39,594 nt of DNA. It comes from a bacterium. GTDB taxonomy: Bacteria > CAYTYR01 > UBA6262. How positions within the stretch are numbered: position 1 is the stretch's first letter; the number at the start of each line of letters is the position of its first letter. The notes below the pieces were generated by a model. That model ran no database searches. It was not told the origin of the DNA and worked only from the letters and a program-made list of their open reading frames with translations. A program made the position numbers and the translations under genes. Where the stretch lies: the NCBI GenBank assembly GCA_028712895.1, contig JAQTPL010000014.1, positions 1 to 39,594 on the forward strand, in the 5' to 3' direction. Positions 9,397-17,147 of this stretch are shown one piece after another.

Positions 9397-10656
9397 TTAA
9401 CCAGTAAAAGAAACCACTACCAGGATAGCTGACAGCAACACTAACAAGCCGGTAATGATCCAGGCAATCCAGTTATATAACCTGCTGTTAACATACTTAC
9501 CCATTATCCGGGGATTATTGATGAGTAGCATCATGAAGATCATGATCACCGGTAATAAAATGCCGTTGACTGCCTGGGACAAGATCATGATCTTGACCAA
9601 CGGTGCCTGGGGCCAAAGGATCAAAGCTCCGCCAATAACGATCATCCCGGTGTAGATATTAATAAACTCAGGAGCTTGCTTATAGGTCCGGTCCACTCCC
9701 TGCTCCCAGCCGAACGCCTCGCAAACAGCATACGCGGTAGAGAGCGGGATAATGCAGACAGAAAAAAGTCCGGCATTAAAAAGCCCGATAGCGAATAATA
9801 CCGAAGCATATTTGCCGGCCAAAGGGGCCAGCGACTTAGCCGCGTCAGCAGCTGTATTTATACTGATGTTATGTACAAAAAGTGTCGAGGCACAAGCGAC
9901 AATGATAAAAAAAGCTACTATATTTGTTACGGCCGTACCGAAGATAATGTCTACTTTTTCGTAAAAATAATCTTTTATTTTTAGCTTCTTATCCACTACT
10001 GCGGCTTGCTGGTAAAATTGCATCCAGGGAGCGATAGTGGTCCCGATCACGGCGATGGACAGGACAATATAATCTTTTTTAAATTGCCAGCTGGGTACCG
10101 CTATGTTCTGCAAAGCTATACCCCAGTCTGGCTTGGCCATAAATCCGGAAATCACATAGGTAACATATAAAAAACAGCCAAAGAGAAATATTTTTTCTAC
10201 GGTTTTATATGTTCCTTTCAAGATCAAATACCAGGCAAAAAATCCCGCTAAGGGCACGGAAATGTAGCGGCTGATACCAAATATTTCCAGACTGGCTGCT
10301 ACACCGGCAAAATCACCGACCGTATTGGCCAAGTTAGCGATGATCAAAACGATCATGGCAAAAAAAGTTATCCTGAAACCAAAGGCCCCCCGGATCAGGG
10401 AAGCCAGGCCTTTGCCGGTAACAATACCCATCCTGGCGCACATTTCCTGGACCATATAGAGACAGACAGCAATGACCGGCAGGAGCCAGAGGAGTCCATA
10501 TCCGTAATGAGCCCCGGCCACGGAATAGGTGGCGATACCGTTAGCATCATTGTCGACGCTGGCGGTAATAATGCCCGGTCCCATCACTGCCAGGAACAGG
10601 GCCAGTTTTATCTTGAAATTCGACCATCCGCTTTTTGGGGCAACCACCTGTTCCAC
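9397..10656 (-). CDS. Nramp-family divalent metal transporter, probably magnesium-type
   Basis: A 419-residue inner-membrane protein with about 11 hydrophobic helices and the LeuT-fold layout of the Nramp/SLC11 family (GPGIITASVDNDANG in helix 1). The usual metal-site motifs are altered. Helix 1 DPGN is replaced by DNDAN (residues 35-39). In helix 6 the metal-selective methionine of A-x-x-MPH is alanine, in GTTIAPW (205-211). Loss of that methionine is known from Nramp-related magnesium transporters (NRMT), so Mg2+ is a better guess than Mn2+ or Fe2+. The neighbouring PRC-barrel and CNNM/CorC-type genes agree with this. The start is GTG at 10656 after a TAGGAG site. An AT-rich repeat element lies just upstream. 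Confidence 0.82.
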   Translation of the reverse strand: MEQVVAPKSGWSNFKIKLALFLAVMGPGIITASVDNDANGIATYSVAGAHYGYGLLWLLPVIAVCLYMVQEMCARMGIVTGKGLASLIRGAFGFRITFFAMIVLIIANLANTVGDFAGVAASLEIFGISRYISVPLAGFFAWYLILKGTYKTVEKIFLFGCFLYVTYVISGFMAKPDWGIALQNIAVPSWQFKKDYIVLSIAVIGTTIAPWMQFYQQAAVVDKKLKIKDYFYEKVDIIFGTAVTNIVAFFIIVACASTLFVHNISINTAADAAKSLAPLAGKYASVLFAIGLFNAGLFSVCIIPLSTAYAVCEAFGWEQGVDRTYKQAPEFINIYTGMIVIGGALILWPQAPLVKIMILSQAVNGILLPVIMIFMMLLINNPRIMGKYVNSRLYNWIAWIITGLLVLLSAILVVVSFTG

Positions 10657-10677
10657 GATAACTCCTAAATGAAAATC

Positions 10678-10798
10678 CGAAGCCCTAAATCCGAAATCCT
10701 AAACAATATCAAATGTTCAAAATATAAATATCAAAATATTTGTTTAATTTGAATTTAGGTGCTTAGAACTTGTTCAGAGTTTAGATATTAGGATTTAG
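10678..10798 (+). repeat. 120-bp palindromic AT-rich element, copy 1
   Basis: Begins cgaagccctaaatccg and ends ttaggatttag. Its terminal 20 bases (ctaaatccgaaatcctaaac against the complement of gtttagatattaggatttag) form imperfect terminal inverted repeats. A second copy in the opposite orientation is at 31794-31913. The two agree almost fully over the first 60 and last 20 bases and diverge in the middle. No ORF is carried, so it resembles a MITE or a large REP-type element. It fills the spacer between the PRC-barrel gene and the Nramp gene. Confidence 0.78.
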
Positions 10799-10806
10799 TA
10801 TTTGCT

Positions 10807-11409
10807 TTAAAGATTGTACATATACTTGACCAGTTTTTTGGAGATATCCAGCTTCAGGTGTTTCATTTTCTTGTCATACTGTTTAATATGGTCCCACATG
10901 ATTATATTTTCCACGATCTTGCGCCGGAAAAGATTGACCAGCTTAAAGACTTCCCGTTCCGGGCCAAGCCGCTGCAGCATGCTGTTAATATCTGCCTGCA
11001 CGCCAATAATGCGCAATCTACCCCGCTGGATTCGCAGGGCTACATCATTGACCCGGAATAAATGTTTGCCATACCGGTCCACGATCTCTTCATCCATAAT
11101 ATCCCGATAGATAAAAAGCTCGTTGGATTCAATAGAGCTGGAAACCATTTCCTCTAAAAAAACATTCAGGTAGATAGCTTTTTTTGAAAGGCAGGCTACG
11201 TCGTCCCAGGAAATGACCAACAATTCCTTCGCTTTGAACAGATTAAATCCCCGTTTGCCTTTGCTGGGGATCACCACTAAATGCTTCACTGGAGGGAACT
11301 CTTCACCCATCTGGATGGTCATATCCTTTATTTTACCAATAGAGATATTCCCGGCGCTGATCACCGGCTTACCGACAAAATCAGCATAGAAACTGGATGA
11401 CTTCTTCAT
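10807..11409 (-). CDS. PRC-barrel-like protein, possibly a shortened MgtE-N-type regulator
   Basis: A 200-residue soluble protein. Two beta-rich, PRC-barrel-like segments are visible: VGKPVISAGNISIGKIKDM (about 12-30) and a second around DRYGKHLFRVNDVALRI (about 110-127). Proteins with two such barrels followed by MgtE-N and CBS domains are often encoded beside Nramp-like transporters. Here the protein ends after ...ISKKLVKYMYNL, before any MgtE-N or CBS domain. Its stop codon lies 9 bases from the 120-bp repeat at 10678-10798, so the 3' end may have been lost. The ATG at 11409 overlaps the stop of the CNNM gene (ATGA), indicating coupling. The function, sensing or regulating metal transport, is inference from context only. 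Confidence 0.55.
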   Translation of the reverse strand: MKKSSSFYADFVGKPVISAGNISIGKIKDMTIQMGEEFPPVKHLVVIPSKGKRGFNLFKAKELLVISWDDVACLSKKAIYLNVFLEEMVSSSIESNELFIYRDIMDEEIVDRYGKHLFRVNDVALRIQRGRLRIIGVQADINSMLQRLGPEREVFKLVNLFRRKIVENIIMWDHIKQYDKKMKHLKLDISKKLVKYMYNL

Positions 11410-12674
11410 GTCTTAGGCCCCTCGGCTGCTTCTTTTTTCACTTTTAGGGTAATAATGCGGCGGCGATTGGTTTCTACTATCGTAAATCTCAGGTCTTTGT
11501 ATCTTATCTCTTCATCTTTACGCGGTACCCGCCCCAGCAGGTCTACAACAAAGCCGCTGACAGTATTAAAATCCTCGCTGGGCAAATTAATTTTGAGCTT
11601 TTCATTAACTTCATAAATGTTCATTTTACCGTCGATCTGCACTGATCCGTCTCCCATCGGCTCGACATTCAGGTCTTCAATATCGTATTCGTCCAGTATA
11701 TCCCCGACAATTTGCTCGACCAGGTCTTCCATAGTGATCAGGCCGCTGGGCACACCGTATTCATCCACTACGACGGCCATATGTAACCGCCCTTTCTGCA
11801 TTTGCCGCAGCAAGTTGTTCACCTTTTGGGTTTCCGGTACAAAGTAAACTGGGCGAATGAGGTCTTGGATCACGATCAACTCATTACAGCGCCAGGCATT
11901 GAGCAGGTCCTTGACATGAATAATACCGATAATATTATCCAGGCTGCCTTGATAGATGGGTACGCGAGAATGTCCGGCCTCTACTACCAGGTCAATAAAT
12001 TTTTCCTTTTCCAGGGTGATATCCACGCATTCCATATCTATCCGGGGTATCATAATATCCCGGGCTACTTTATCGCCGAATTCCAGTACCCCATGGATCA
12101 TCTCTTTTTGGTCTTTGCCCAGTACTCCTTCACGCACTCCTTCTGAAACCAGGAAACGGATCTCTTCATCCTTGTCAAAAAGCATATCCCGCTTAATATT
12201 TCCACCTAGTAACTTGACCAGTGGATTAGTAATAAAGATCAACCCCTTGATCACCGGCGCTAGCAGGTAATGTATAAGCACTATTAATTTAATGGTCCAC
12301 ACCGCCACGACTTCAGGCAAATGCTTGGCAAAGGTCTTTGGCGTGATTTCTCCCAAGATCAGAATAACCAGTGTAATAAGGATCGTGGCCAAAATAGCCG
12401 CCCATAATTCCGTAATATGCAGGCTACTGGAAAAATGTACCGCCAGATAAGTAGTCAAAGCAGCGGCCGCCAGATTCACAATGGTATTGCCGACTAAGAT
12501 AGCTGCCAATATTTTATTGGGGTGATCCACCCACATCTGCAGGGACTTGACTTTTCTTTCTTCGATCAAAGTTTTAATCCTGTACCGGTCCAGACTGGTC
12601 AAGGCTGTCTCTGTAGCAGAGAAAAAGAAACTACCCAATAAAAGGATAATTAAAATTATAAAGCTGATAAACAT
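11406..12674 (-). CDS. CNNM/CorC (HlyC) family membrane protein with CBS pair
   Basis: A 422-residue protein with three parts. The N-terminal DUF21/CNNM transmembrane domain (about 1-175) shows FFSATETALTSLDRYRIKTL and ILVGNTIVNLAAAAL. A CBS pair (about 195-325) contains DIMIPRIDMECVD and MAVVVDEYGVPSGLITMEDL. The C-terminal CorC_HlyC domain (about 340-420) is of the type that often binds ions or nucleotides. The family is linked to magnesium and cobalt efflux; 'hemolysin' is a historical name. The start chosen is the ATG at 12674, which has AAGGAG at the right distance. A longer frame reaches 12710 but only by translating the spacer repeat. The stop overlaps the next gene by ATGA. Confidence 0.88.
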   Translation of the reverse strand: MFISFIILIILLLGSFFFSATETALTSLDRYRIKTLIEERKVKSLQMWVDHPNKILAAILVGNTIVNLAAAALTTYLAVHFSSSLHITELWAAILATILITLVILILGEITPKTFAKHLPEVVAVWTIKLIVLIHYLLAPVIKGLIFITNPLVKLLGGNIKRDMLFDKDEEIRFLVSEGVREGVLGKDQKEMIHGVLEFGDKVARDIMIPRIDMECVDITLEKEKFIDLVVEAGHSRVPIYQGSLDNIIGIIHVKDLLNAWRCNELIVIQDLIRPVYFVPETQKVNNLLRQMQKGRLHMAVVVDEYGVPSGLITMEDLVEQIVGDILDEYDIEDLNVEPMGDGSVQIDGKMNIYEVNEKLKINLPSEDFNTVSGFVVDLLGRVPRKDEEIRYKDLRFTIVETNRRRIITLKVKKEAAEGPKT

Positions 12675-12690
12675 AGTGCTCCTTAAAATC

Positions 12691-12766
12691 AGTTTCTGGT
12701 CGCTGGTCACTGGTCGCTAGTAAAAGACCATTAAAACCAGCGACTAAGAACTAGCGACTAGCGACT
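12691..12766. repeat. Hairpin of 'ggtcgctagt' word repeats after the DgkA-PAP2 gene
   Basis: Left arm 12691-12722 holds about three tandem ggtcgctggt-like units; right arm 12733-12766 is the degenerate reverse complement (ccagcgacta, actagcgact). About 27 positions can pair. It begins 6 bases after the upstream stop codon and shares its word with 7498-7557 and 36041-36072. Confidence 0.8.
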
Positions 12767-12771
12767 GCCTC

Positions 12772-13479
12772 TCAAAATGGATTCATCATCCGGAAAATAA
12801 ACAGTGTAACTACCATGCCGAGTATCGCTCCCCCGGCAACTTCCCACCAGGTATGGATCCTGGCCCTGACCCGGCTATGAGCAACCATATAAGCCAGCAG
12901 GAAAGCCAGCACCGTAACGAAACTGTTTTCTGTGGTCAGGGCGATAGCCGTACAGATACTAAAAGCTATAGCACTGTGGCCACTGGGCATACCGCCCCAC
13001 AGCGGCCGGCCTTTGCCAAAATAAGCTTTGCCGATAATAACCAAAATAAACACAATGACCAGGGCAATGAACATGATATAATCAGGGACTTCCTTGATCT
13101 TGGAAATAAGCGGCACCAGGTTATGACCCAGGTAGCGTTTGCCGAAAACAAGATACGCTACTATTAAAGCATTGCCAGCAGTAAAGAACACGGCTCCCGC
13201 GGCAATATCCTTGGCTACTTTGGCCGCGGGATGGTAGGTATCAGTGATCAGGTTCACTAAAGCTTCCACCGCAGTATTGAACATTTCCGCCAGCAATACC
13301 AGGACCACAGTAATAGTCAGCATGATCACTTCGATACGTTCCAAACGTACAAATAAACTTATGAACAGGACAAAAACCGCTATGCCCAGGTGAATACGCA
13401 TATTGCGCTGGGTTTTGGCGACGTAAATAATACCTTCTATCGCGGCATTAAAACTTTCCCAAATATCCTTTGATCTCAT
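12772..13479 (-). CDS. Fusion of DgkA-type lipid kinase and PAP2 phosphatase
   Basis: A 235-residue membrane protein joining two enzymes. Residues 1-120 are a DgkA-family kinase with the conserved LLAEMFNTAVEALVN (62-76) and HPAAKVAKDIAAGAV; Gram-positive relatives phosphorylate undecaprenol. Residues 125-235 are a PAP2 phosphatase with K-x6-RP (Lys151, Arg158-Pro159), PSGH (165-168) and SR-x5-H-x3-E (202-213); the last position is Glu where the classical motif has Asp. One polypeptide could thus both make and dephosphorylate a polyprenyl phosphate, or recycle undecaprenyl pyrophosphate for peptidoglycan and LPS. ATG at 13479 follows AGGTAGGA, 8 bases after the ybeY stop. Confidence 0.9.
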   Translation of the reverse strand: MRSKDIWESFNAAIEGIIYVAKTQRNMRIHLGIAVFVLFISLFVRLERIEVIMLTITVVLVLLAEMFNTAVEALVNLITDTYHPAAKVAKDIAAGAVFFTAGNALIVAYLVFGKRYLGHNLVPLISKIKEVPDYIMFIALVIVFILVIIGKAYFGKGRPLWGGMPSGHSAIAFSICTAIALTTENSFVTVLAFLLAYMVAHSRVRARIHTWWEVAGGAILGMVVTLFIFRMMNPF

Positions 13480-13487
13480 TAACTATC

Positions 13488-13904
13488 CTACCTTGTTAAG
13501 CCAAGTGCTAATAGTATTTTTTGTTCTTCTAGCCGCATTTTCTTCCGGTCTTTGGGCTTAAGGTCATCATAGCCGAGCAAATGCAGGATCCCGTGTGTCA
13601 CCAGCAGCGCCAGCTCGGCAGCATAGCTGTGCCGGTAATCTCGGGCCTGCTCAAGAGCTGTGTCTACACATATAAACACATCCCCCAGTACCACTAACGG
13701 CAAATTGCTGGCAGTCTCGATCGGTGCGGCAATAACATCCGTGGCATACTTCCGGTTAAAGAATTTTTTATTCAAACGGATCATTTCCGCCCTATGGACA
13801 AAAATTATGGCCAGCTTGTAATCCTTGCCTGGCGGCAGATAGTGGCCAATAATATGAGCTGCGACCTTGTTCGCCAGCCGCCGGATATTTTCTCTCTTAT
13901 TCAC
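13488..13904 (-). CDS. ybeY: Endoribonuclease YbeY (rRNA maturation factor)
   Basis: A 138-residue metalloprotein needed for 16S rRNA 3'-end maturation and ribosome quality control in studied bacteria. The zinc motif reads HGILHLLGYDD (104-114), so His104 and His108 are present but the third histidine of HGxLHLxGYDH is Asp114. The upstream TDVLSFP motif is also drifted, to TDVIAAP (55-61). Asp can ligate zinc, so activity is plausible. The start is GTG at 13904 with AGGGGA five bases before it. The phoH - 7TM-HD - ybeY - dgkA order is a widely conserved bacterial cluster and supports the call despite the divergence. Confidence 0.9.
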   Translation of the reverse strand: MNKRENIRRLANKVAAHIIGHYLPPGKDYKLAIIFVHRAEMIRLNKKFFNRKYATDVIAAPIETASNLPLVVLGDVFICVDTALEQARDYRHSYAAELALLVTHGILHLLGYDDLKPKDRKKMRLEEQKILLALGLTR

Positions 13905-13936
13905 AGTGTCCCCTAGTGTTTTGTTGCCATTGCGAG

Positions 13937-15391
13937 CTATTTCGGATAATCTACCCGGTTATGGAACATGCCGCTGAGCACATGGCAGAATTGTTCACCG
14001 ATCGTATGAATATCTTTCAGGCTCAGGTCACATTCTTCCAACTGGCCGTCAATAAACTTGTTATTAATAATGCGCGTCACTAATTCCTGGAGATGGGCGT
14101 AGCTCGGATCATCTAACGTGCGTGAAGCTGCTTCTACGGCGTCAGCCAGCAGGATAATTGCGGCTTCCCGGCTCTGCGGCTTGGGACCAGGATAACGGTA
14201 TTGTTCTTTAGTCGCTTCTGCTTCTTCCTCTAAGGCTTTCTGGTAGAAAAAATACACCAGGCTGGTCCCATGGTGTTGTTCGATAATATCAATAATATCC
14301 TGGCTTAGTTTGTATTGTGACGCCAGGTCGACTCCTTCTTTCACATGGGATAAGACGATCAAGCTGCTCATGCTGGGGGAAAGATCATCATGCCGGTTGT
14401 GATCATCCTGATTCTCAATAAAATATTCCGGTTTAGCCAACTTGCCGATATCATGATAATAGGCGCCTACCCGTGCCAACAACGGATTGGCATTGACCGC
14501 CCCGGCCGCGGTCTGCGCCAAGTTGCCTACGAGCAAGCTATGATGGTATGTCCCGGGAGCCTCCAGCATTAACCGTTTTAAAAGCGGCTGGTTAAAATCC
14601 GACAATTCCAACAGTTTAATATTACTGGAAATACCGAACATATGTTCAAAATAAGGCAGGAAGCCTATGCTCAAAACACCGCAGAAAAAACCATTAATGA
14701 TCCCCCACAAAGCATTATAAGCTACAATATCCGCCCGGGTATGCTGCAAAAGCGCCATAAAACTGATAATACCAAGAGCATTAGCCAGGCTGATGAACAG
14801 GCCGGAACGGATCAGGTCGGATCTCTGCCTAATACTGGAGGCGCTGAAGACACCTACCAGCCCGCCCAATAGGTGCACGGCAAACAAATTCATGTCATTA
14901 TGATAGATCACCGCGATCAGGATATTCAGCAAGACGGTTATTAAGATAGCCAGGTCAATATCTACCAGGATAGTCATCAGGATAGAAACCATGCCCAAGG
15001 GGATAAGATATCCGCTCAATCCTATTTCATTAAAGATCTTAGCCAGGGCAATGACCAGGATACTGACTAATTGCAGGATGATCAAGTCATTATTGGACTC
15101 AAAAATATGCCGGGCATAACGGTACAGGTAAAATCCTATTAAGATCATAAAGCCTAAAATAATAACTAGATACCCGGCGATCTGCTGAAAATCCATTTCC
15201 TGGAAACTGGAAAGCAGGACCAGTATCGCCAGCAAGGTGAAACAGACAAAAAGCCAGCGGGGCACGGCTAACGGAGTCAAGAAAATATTTCTTGTTTCTG
15301 TGGACAGGTGTTTTTTGCGCTGCTGCCAGCGCCTGTTTTTTTTAAGCAGTACGAGTAGTATGCTTCTGAATAAACCGTGTAAAGTCCTCAT
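13937..15391 (-). CDS. 7TM-HD phosphohydrolase, PgpH-like, without the extracellular domain
   Basis: A 484-residue inner-membrane protein. About seven transmembrane helices (residues 45-250) precede a cytoplasmic HD domain with APGTYHHSLLVGNLAQ (278-293), the metal HD at 313-314 (YYHDIGK) and QHHGTS. This is the arrangement of PgpH/YqfF, which hydrolyses cyclic di-AMP. Full PgpH proteins have about 700 residues and an N-terminal 7TMR-HDED extracellular domain; here only about 40 basic residues precede the membrane part, so the sensor domain is missing. Its ATG (15391) shares a base with the phoH stop (TAATG), so the two are coupled. Cyclic-di-AMP as substrate is inferred from the family. Confidence 0.88.
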   Translation of the reverse strand: MRTLHGLFRSILLVLLKKNRRWQQRKKHLSTETRNIFLTPLAVPRWLFVCFTLLAILVLLSSFQEMDFQQIAGYLVIILGFMILIGFYLYRYARHIFESNNDLIILQLVSILVIALAKIFNEIGLSGYLIPLGMVSILMTILVDIDLAILITVLLNILIAVIYHNDMNLFAVHLLGGLVGVFSASSIRQRSDLIRSGLFISLANALGIISFMALLQHTRADIVAYNALWGIINGFFCGVLSIGFLPYFEHMFGISSNIKLLELSDFNQPLLKRLMLEAPGTYHHSLLVGNLAQTAAGAVNANPLLARVGAYYHDIGKLAKPEYFIENQDDHNRHDDLSPSMSSLIVLSHVKEGVDLASQYKLSQDIIDIIEQHHGTSLVYFFYQKALEEEAEATKEQYRYPGPKPQSREAAIILLADAVEAASRTLDDPSYAHLQELVTRIINNKFIDGQLEECDLSLKDIHTIGEQFCHVLSGMFHNRVDYPK

Positions 15392-16380
15392 TACTTTGTC
15401 CCTTTGTTAGCAGCTTCTTCAAATTCTTCATAGGCTTTGATGATTTTTTTCACCAACACATGGCGGACCACGTCCCGGCCGGTAAAGTCAACAAATTTAA
15501 TGCCGGATATGCCCTTCAGGATATGCCTGATCTGGACCAGCCCGCTTTGCTTCTTATTCTGCAGGTCGATCTGGGTAATATCACCGACAATTACAGTCGT
15601 AGTTTCAAACCCGATACGGGTCAGGAACATTTTCATTTGTTCCGGATTCGTATTCTGCGCCTCATCCAGCACGATAAAGGCATCATTCAAGGTCCGGCCG
15701 CGCATATAAGCCAATGGCACTATTTCGATCACTCCTTCATCACGGAGATGATGAAACTCCTCTGCCCCCATGATCTCGTAAAAAGCGTCATACAATGGCC
15801 GCAGGTAGGGATCCACTTTATCATAAAGGTCGCCAGGCAAAAACCCGAGCTTTTCCCCTGCTTCCACTACCGGCCGGGTAAGAATGATCCGGAACACTTT
15901 CTCTGCCCGTAAGGCGGCAATGGCCATGGCTACTGCCAGGTAGGTTTTGCCGGTACCAGCCGGGCCGACACCAAAAACCATGTCGTATTTCTTTATAGCT
16001 TGCACATATTTCTTCTGGTTTTTACTGCGCGGCGCGATCTTTTTCCCTTTAATCGTATAGCAAATAGTATCTTCATCATCTTTATCAGGCACTGCTGTCT
16101 TAGCTTCTGCTTTATCAGCATAGAATCGCGAATTATCCACAATATTACGGAATCCTTTGCGGTCAATGCGGTAGCCGCGCCGAACCTGCTCAGCCAGCTC
16201 CTGGACCATCCGATAAGCCTGGCTCACCTTAGCCTTCTGCCCTTTGATCATCAGAGTGTTGCCATAGGTTACCAGGCTAACGTCAAACTCATTCTCGATC
16301 ATGCGCAGGTTCTCATCCTGCGGCCCGAAAACATTGAGCATCTCTTCATTGTCCTGTAAATATACAGTTTTAGTGACCAT
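15391..16380 (-). CDS. phoH: PhoH-like ATPase
   Basis: A 329-residue cytoplasmic protein with an N-terminal RNA-binding-like segment (about 1-75) and a PhoH P-loop domain. Walker A is GPAGTGKT (139-146) and Walker B is FIVLDEAQNTNPEQMKMF. The domain is related to superfamily 1 helicases and is thought to act in RNA metabolism together with YbeY, encoded two genes downstream. The chosen start is the ATG at 16380 (MVTKTVYLQD) with GAGG seven bases upstream. A longer frame up to 16431 would translate the spacer word repeat and lacks a ribosome site. It is the first gene of the phoH - pgpH - ybeY - dgkA run. Confidence 0.95.
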   Translation of the reverse strand: MVTKTVYLQDNEEMLNVFGPQDENLRMIENEFDVSLVTYGNTLMIKGQKAKVSQAYRMVQELAEQVRRGYRIDRKGFRNIVDNSRFYADKAEAKTAVPDKDDEDTICYTIKGKKIAPRSKNQKKYVQAIKKYDMVFGVGPAGTGKTYLAVAMAIAALRAEKVFRIILTRPVVEAGEKLGFLPGDLYDKVDPYLRPLYDAFYEIMGAEEFHHLRDEGVIEIVPLAYMRGRTLNDAFIVLDEAQNTNPEQMKMFLTRIGFETTTVIVGDITQIDLQNKKQSGLVQIRHILKGISGIKFVDFTGRDVVRHVLVKKIIKAYEEFEEAANKGTK

Positions 16381-16399
16381 GGAAAACCTCAACGTCAGC

Positions 16400-16466
16400 A
16401 CTGGTAGAGTGCTAGAGTGGTAAAGTGACAAGATTTTTACTCTACCACTTACTACTTTATCACTTA
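16400..16466. repeat. Hairpin of 'agagtggtaaagtg' word repeats ahead of phoH
   Basis: Left arm 16400-16429 (tandem gtagagtgctagagtggtaa-like units) faces right arm 16441-16465 (tctaccacttactactttat). The right arm overlaps the 3' end of the nucleotidyltransferase gene. A further copy of the right-arm word lies at 17795-17817 on the far side of the three-gene cassette. Confidence 0.72.
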
Positions 16467-16915
16467 TTTTCTTTTTTCGAAAGTATTTCTAAATCCAATT
16501 GATCTTGTGTGCGATTAGATATTTTTTTGCTCTTTTTAAGATCTGTCAGCCCAATAAAATAAACCTTCTGCTTCCCATAGACCCCTTGCTTTTTCCGTTT
16601 CCAAATTAGAGCAAAATCAAGCCCTTTGATGGAAGTTAACAAATCAATTCTTACCGGCTCATATCCCAACTGAATAATTTGTCCCTGCTGACTAAAATCT
16701 TTCTCTTTTAGATGCAGGCTGCCAAAGCCGAATTCTTCCAGCGCTTTCAGCACTCGCTGAGCGTTTTCTTCTTCAGGCTTAATAACAATATCAATATCTT
16801 TAGTATACCTCGGCTTACTATAGAAAGCCACTGCATAGGCGCCAACAATACAATATTTTACTTTATTCTTGTTGAATAATCTTAATAACTCTTCGTAGTC
16901 CTGTTCTATGCGCAT
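16460..16915 (-). CDS. Nucleotidyltransferase-fold protein (AbiEii/DUF6036-like)
   Basis: A 151-residue protein of the polymerase-beta-like nucleotidyltransferase superfamily. It has the G-x-x-A loop and paired aspartates, CIVGAYAVAFYSKPRYTKD then IDI (Gly25, Asp40, Asp42), and a third acidic residue in RIDLLTS (Asp91). Similar short proteins are often found next to a small partner gene in accessory regions and are sometimes annotated as toxin-antitoxin or abortive-infection nucleotidyltransferases. Here the 67-residue gene just upstream overlaps its start by 53 bases. The ATG at 16915 has AAGGGAG upstream. Being a toxin is not shown by the sequence. The basic tail SKKENK ends in the spacer repeat. 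Confidence 0.75.
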   Translation of the reverse strand: MRIEQDYEELLRLFNKNKVKYCIVGAYAVAFYSKPRYTKDIDIVIKPEEENAQRVLKALEEFGFGSLHLKEKDFSQQGQIIQLGYEPVRIDLLTSIKGLDFALIWKRKKQGVYGKQKVYFIGLTDLKKSKKISNRTQDQLDLEILSKKENK

Positions 16916-17066
16916 GCGCCGCTCCCTTATTCATTTTGCCATAGGATTCTCTCAAGTATTGGACAATATCCAATCTCTCTTCAGGAGACATATGAGTATA
17001 ATACGTTCTCTCAAATTTCTCTGCTTCTTTATATGAACGCGCTCTATGCAACCAAATTTTTCTCAT
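16863..17066 (-). CDS. Small partner protein of the nucleotidyltransferase (unknown function)
   Basis: A 67-residue basic protein, MRKIWLHRARSYKEAEKFER..., with HMSPEERLDIVQYLRESYG in the middle. The 'EEA-x-x-FE...SPEERL-x-x-V-x-x-LR' layout recurs in small proteins encoded just before nucleotidyltransferases, as far as I recall, but no function is established. The ATG at 17066 has GAGGAT six bases upstream. The 3' 53 bases overlap the nucleotidyltransferase start, indicating coupled translation and a stoichiometric partner, for example an antitoxin or substrate adaptor. That role is a guess. Confidence 0.6.
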   Translation of the reverse strand: MRKIWLHRARSYKEAEKFERTYYTHMSPEERLDIVQYLRESYGKMNKGAAHAHRTGLRRVIKIIQQE

Positions 17067-17147
17067 GTTTTATCCTCACTTTAATAATTTTACTCTCCAA
17101 TATGTATGAAGCATTATTCATTGTCTTGTATAGAGATTAGTGAATAA

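Noticed and set aside
12675-12710. Upstream extension of the CNNM/CorC frame
   Set aside because: It is encoded by the spacer word repeat; AAGGAG precedes the ATG at 12674.
16381-16431. Upstream extension of the phoH frame
   Set aside because: It runs through the spacer hairpin and lacks a ribosome site; the ATG at 16380 has GAGG upstream.
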